DNA of 64,000 bases from Linnemannia schmuckeri (taxonomy: Eukaryota; Mortierellomycota; Mortierellomycetes; Mortierellales; Mortierellaceae), in NCBI GenBank assembly GCA_029449235.1, contig JANATG010000016.1, forward strand, positions 868,001-932,000, written 5' to 3'. Made by a program: the position numbers and the translations under genes. The notes below the pieces were generated by a model. It did no database searches and had not been told where the DNA came from. It worked only from the letters and a program-made list of their open reading frames with translations. Shown here piece after piece: positions 61,701 to 64,000 of this stretch (its first letter is position 1; each line of letters begins with the position of its first letter).

Positions 61701-61843
61701 GTAATAACCGCAAGGTTGTCTTCCGGGGTAGTGGCGGTGGGGGTAGCAGTTGCTGATTCGTCTGTAGTCTGACCGCCCTGTGCTGTTGTAGAGGTGGAGG
61801 AGGACAGCGGGACTGAAGAGGCCGAGGAAGGAGTCGAGGACAT
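49762..61843 (-). CDS. giant hybrid histidine kinase B (group X type), 3587 residues
   Basis: Thirteen exons from 61843 down: 61843-60028, 59916-59825, 59720-59637, 59539-59094, 58983-56611, 56495-56325, 56212-53813, 53705-53517, 53406-53201, 53105-50561, 50425-50314, 50211-49975, 49854-49762. Every intron matches kinase A in place and phase, and exons 2, 3, 6, 9 and 11 are the same length. Domains follow the same order: kinase-like fold from residue 221 (HLAICPTA and LFDFTH, so also a pseudokinase), Walker A near 805-814, GAF, PAS, HisKA His2520, HATPase with GGTGLGLSI, degenerate receiver, C-terminal receiver with phospho-Asp3477. Differences from A: a cysteine-rich insert near residues 2860-3030, and 30 extra codons in exon 12 between the receiver Asp and Lys. 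It should autophosphorylate and signal to an Ypd1-type transfer protein (family knowledge). Confidence 0.9.
51790..52300 (-). other. cysteine-rich insertion in kinase B exon 10
   Basis: About 13 cysteines in roughly 170 residues, many as Pro-Cys or Ala-Cys in a Gln/Lys/Gly/Ser-rich disordered setting (RPCRGS, GCCQSQ, KPCQN, ESCKN, PACKG, DCQKG, TACNS, SPCNG, SPCSK, SPCKG). It sits inside the degenerate receiver, before FDFILIDHVLD. Kinase A has a short, cysteine-free segment here. Confidence 0.85.
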
Positions 61844-63090
61844 AGAAGGTAATAGTAATTATGGTAGCAATTGGTTCAGAAGGAAGAGTGGCAAAGAGGT
61901 GATAGCGGTGGTTGTTGTTCGTTTGTTGTCGGTATGCCTTTATTGCGTTTGTTGTTGTTTGTTGCCTTCCAGAGTAAGAGTAAGGGTGAACTAGGCAAGG
62001 CTGGGTGTCGACTAAGTGAAATGAGTTGTCGTTGTATGCAGAAGGAGAGATGAGTCGAGGGTGAAGGGTGGTGATGAACAAAAAGAAGCAAAGTGTGAAG
62101 GTGATGAGGGTGAGGTTGAAAGGGCCAGAAAAAAAAAAAGAAAAGGCAGACAACAAACAAAACAACAAAGCAAGCCGATAAAAGGGACTACAGGGGCGTG
62201 TGGTGGCGGGTGGGGTGGGGAGACCGACAAAGCAGAAGTAAGTGATCAAATCACTTTGACCTTCGAGGCCAGGTCCTGCCTGTTGATTGGCCCATCATCG
62301 TTTGCAATTATCAATGAATTTCATTTATGGAAACAAGATCTCGATTTCGTCCTTCGTTGTCGTTATCCTACTCTCCCTTTTGTCTCTTACGTTCTTGTTC
62401 AAAATTGAGCAATCGCGTTTACTAGAACGCAAGCTGCCTCTATAAAACTGCAGGCGCAATGACAATGGTCAATGCAATGGGCCAAGTAAAGTTGCATGGT
62501 CCGGCTACGAGCACAACATGGCAACTAGAAAAAATTGATTGAAAAGAAACAAAGTGGCGTAACGCCATAAAAGGAAACGATCCGTCCACCCGTTTGCATT
62601 CCACTTCTTTCACAACGCGAAATTTTGCTTTTTTTTTTTTATCTGGAAATGCTTGCGTAAAACGTATTGTGTGCGACTGAACACTACACAGAGAACGTCG
62701 TTCTTTCTAAGCGATCGTTTTAGTCTTTAGGATAATCTTTGACAAGAACACTGCCTAGGCTTTGTAGTTGCTGCTTCCAGCATGGCTTGGGCTTGCAATA
62801 AGAAAGTAAAAAGGGTAGAAAGAAAGAGAGCGGCTCTTTGCACCTCCTTCAGAAAAAAAGTAATACTGGATAAAAATGATGACACAGTGTTGCACGTACG
62901 CATGTCTGCCTGACCTGAGAGCAATCTCACCGTCTCTCTATCTTACGTCTTTCCTGCCAAATTTGGACCTGAAGTTAAAAAGGACAACGAGGGGGACCTC
63001 TTTTCGCTTCTCTTTTTCTTTATTACATTCTTCTTTTCATTCAACACCTTTCTCCATCTTCACTTTCACATTCCTTTCTTACATACAAAA
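61844..63090. other. divergent intergenic region, kinase B / aminopeptidase
   Basis: 1.25 kb between two head-to-head starts. It contains the kinase B leader (CT-rich on the minus strand, 61850-62160), AT-rich mid-sequence, a short T run at 62631-62640 and the aminopeptidase leader (CTTT-rich, 63000-63090). No gene seen; the open frames are simple-sequence. Confidence 0.55.
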
Positions 63091-64000
63091 ATGAAACTTC
63101 AGTCTCTCCTCCTCGTCTCATTAGCCTCCGTCACCTTGGCCGCACCCTCTTGGTGGGAGCAATGGACCCTCAACAAGCACACCACCACCTCAAACTCTGT
63201 TATCAGCCACGACGACGGCATGCGTCTTGTCCAGACCGCCGCTGACAAGGCTCCCTTCTGGACCTCTGAGAAGGAGCGTCTCCACATGTTCCGTAACAAC
63301 ATCAAGTACATGGATATCACCGACCACCAGGACCTTGGCGCCAGCCGCGTCTCGGCCCTTGGCAAGCATCGTAAGTGGATAAACAAATCACCTTCCCGTC
63401 ACTTTATTTTACCTGCGTATGATTAGCTCCATCCAGCTTGGTGGGAAAAAAATGATTACGGGCGGAGCGACCGTGGAACTCAATTGTTCCTTTTTCTTTC
63501 TAACATAACGATAGCTCTCCCTACTGCTGCTGTTCATCAGAAGAAGGTCGCTCGCTATGTTGACAGCCTCTCGACCGCCAACATGGAGGTTGCCTTGACC
63601 GAGTTTACCGGCTTCTACAACCGTTACTACAAGAGCGAGACCGGCAAGCAGTCCGCCCAGTGGCTCTACAAGCAGATTAGCGACTTGATCGAGGAGTCCA
63701 ACGCCGACTCTGATGTCAGCATCCGCAAGTTCCAGCACAAGTGGGACCAGTTCTCCATCATCGGTAAGAGGATCTTCTAGTATTTTGCAAGCGAATTCCC
63801 AGGATGACGACATGCACTTTGAGCAAAGGAAAAATAAGAATGACCAGTTGACTTCTTTTTCTTCTGCTCGCTGTAGCTCGCTTTGAGGGTAAGGATGATT
63901 CGTTGTCGAACCAACCCGTCATTGTCGGTGCTCACCAGGATTCTGTCAACATGTGGTTCCCTATGCTCCGTGCTCCTGGTGCTGATGATGATGGTTCGGG
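63091..64000 (+). CDS. secreted M28 aminopeptidase, 3' truncated by window end
   Basis: Exons 63091-63370, 63515-63763 and 63877->64000 (GT-AG introns; all phases agree). The start MKLQSLLLVSLASVTLAAPSW is a signal peptide cleaved near residue 17-18. A propeptide-like region with MRLVQTAADKAPFW and LHMFRNNIKYMDITDHQDLG resembles fungal leucyl aminopeptidases (M28E). The catalytic domain opens with YYKSETGKQSAQWLYKQI and reaches VIVGAHQDSVN (His196, zinc ligand) and APGADDDGSG (the bridging Asp). The remaining zinc ligands and active-site Glu lie beyond the window. It probably releases N-terminal amino acids extracellularly. Confidence 0.88.

Overview
The window reads as nuclear DNA of a filamentous early-diverging fungus. 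I infer a Mortierella-like (Mortierellomycota/Mucoromycota) source from short GT-AG introns of about 100 bases, CT-rich 5' leaders, a complete cobalamin-dependent methionine synthase (absent from most Dikarya), dynactin p27, giant group X-type hybrid histidine kinases and F-box/LRR genes. The species assignment is inference. Exons were joined by hand from splice sites, reading phase and protein family match. I recognised no rRNA, tRNA, CRISPR array or intact transposon.

Layout. 1-10 kb: the 3' end of an acid trehalase (GH65), a GH16 gene whose product has no signal peptide but a candidate N-myristoylation start, a 2.9-kb gene-free stretch, an O-fucosyltransferase-like type II membrane protein, a DUF985 cupin-like protein and a small secreted beta-trefoil-like protein. 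9.7-12.7 kb: a LYR-motif mitochondrial protein head-to-head with an eight-exon dynactin p27 (DCTN6) gene that contains a 6-base exon. 14-24 kb: a 2082-residue repeat-rich disordered protein of unknown function and an F-box/LRR-like protein. 24-31.5 kb: a peroxisomal enoyl-CoA isomerase (C-terminal AKL) divergent from a B12-dependent methionine synthase. 31.5-34.1 kb: no gene seen. 34-38 kb: a secreted GH16 paralogue, then RNA polymerase I subunit RPA34 and mitochondrial ribosomal protein uL10m, which share a 255-base bidirectional promoter.

38.6-61.8 kb: two giant hybrid histidine kinase genes (3248 and 3587 residues) lie tail-to-tail, 185 bases apart. Both have 13 exons with all 12 introns at matching places and phases. 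The domain order is pseudokinase, STAND-type ATPase, long helical middle, GAF, PAS, HisKA, HATPase, degenerate receiver, canonical receiver. The minus-strand copy alone carries a cysteine-rich insertion and a longer receiver loop. The window ends inside a secreted M28 aminopeptidase gene.

Functionally the window combines housekeeping genes (methionine cycle, beta-oxidation, Pol I, mitoribosome, dynein cargo adaptor) with signalling and secreted or cell-wall genes. The kinase pair is the most distinctive locus. The 2082-residue repeat protein is the least explained gene.
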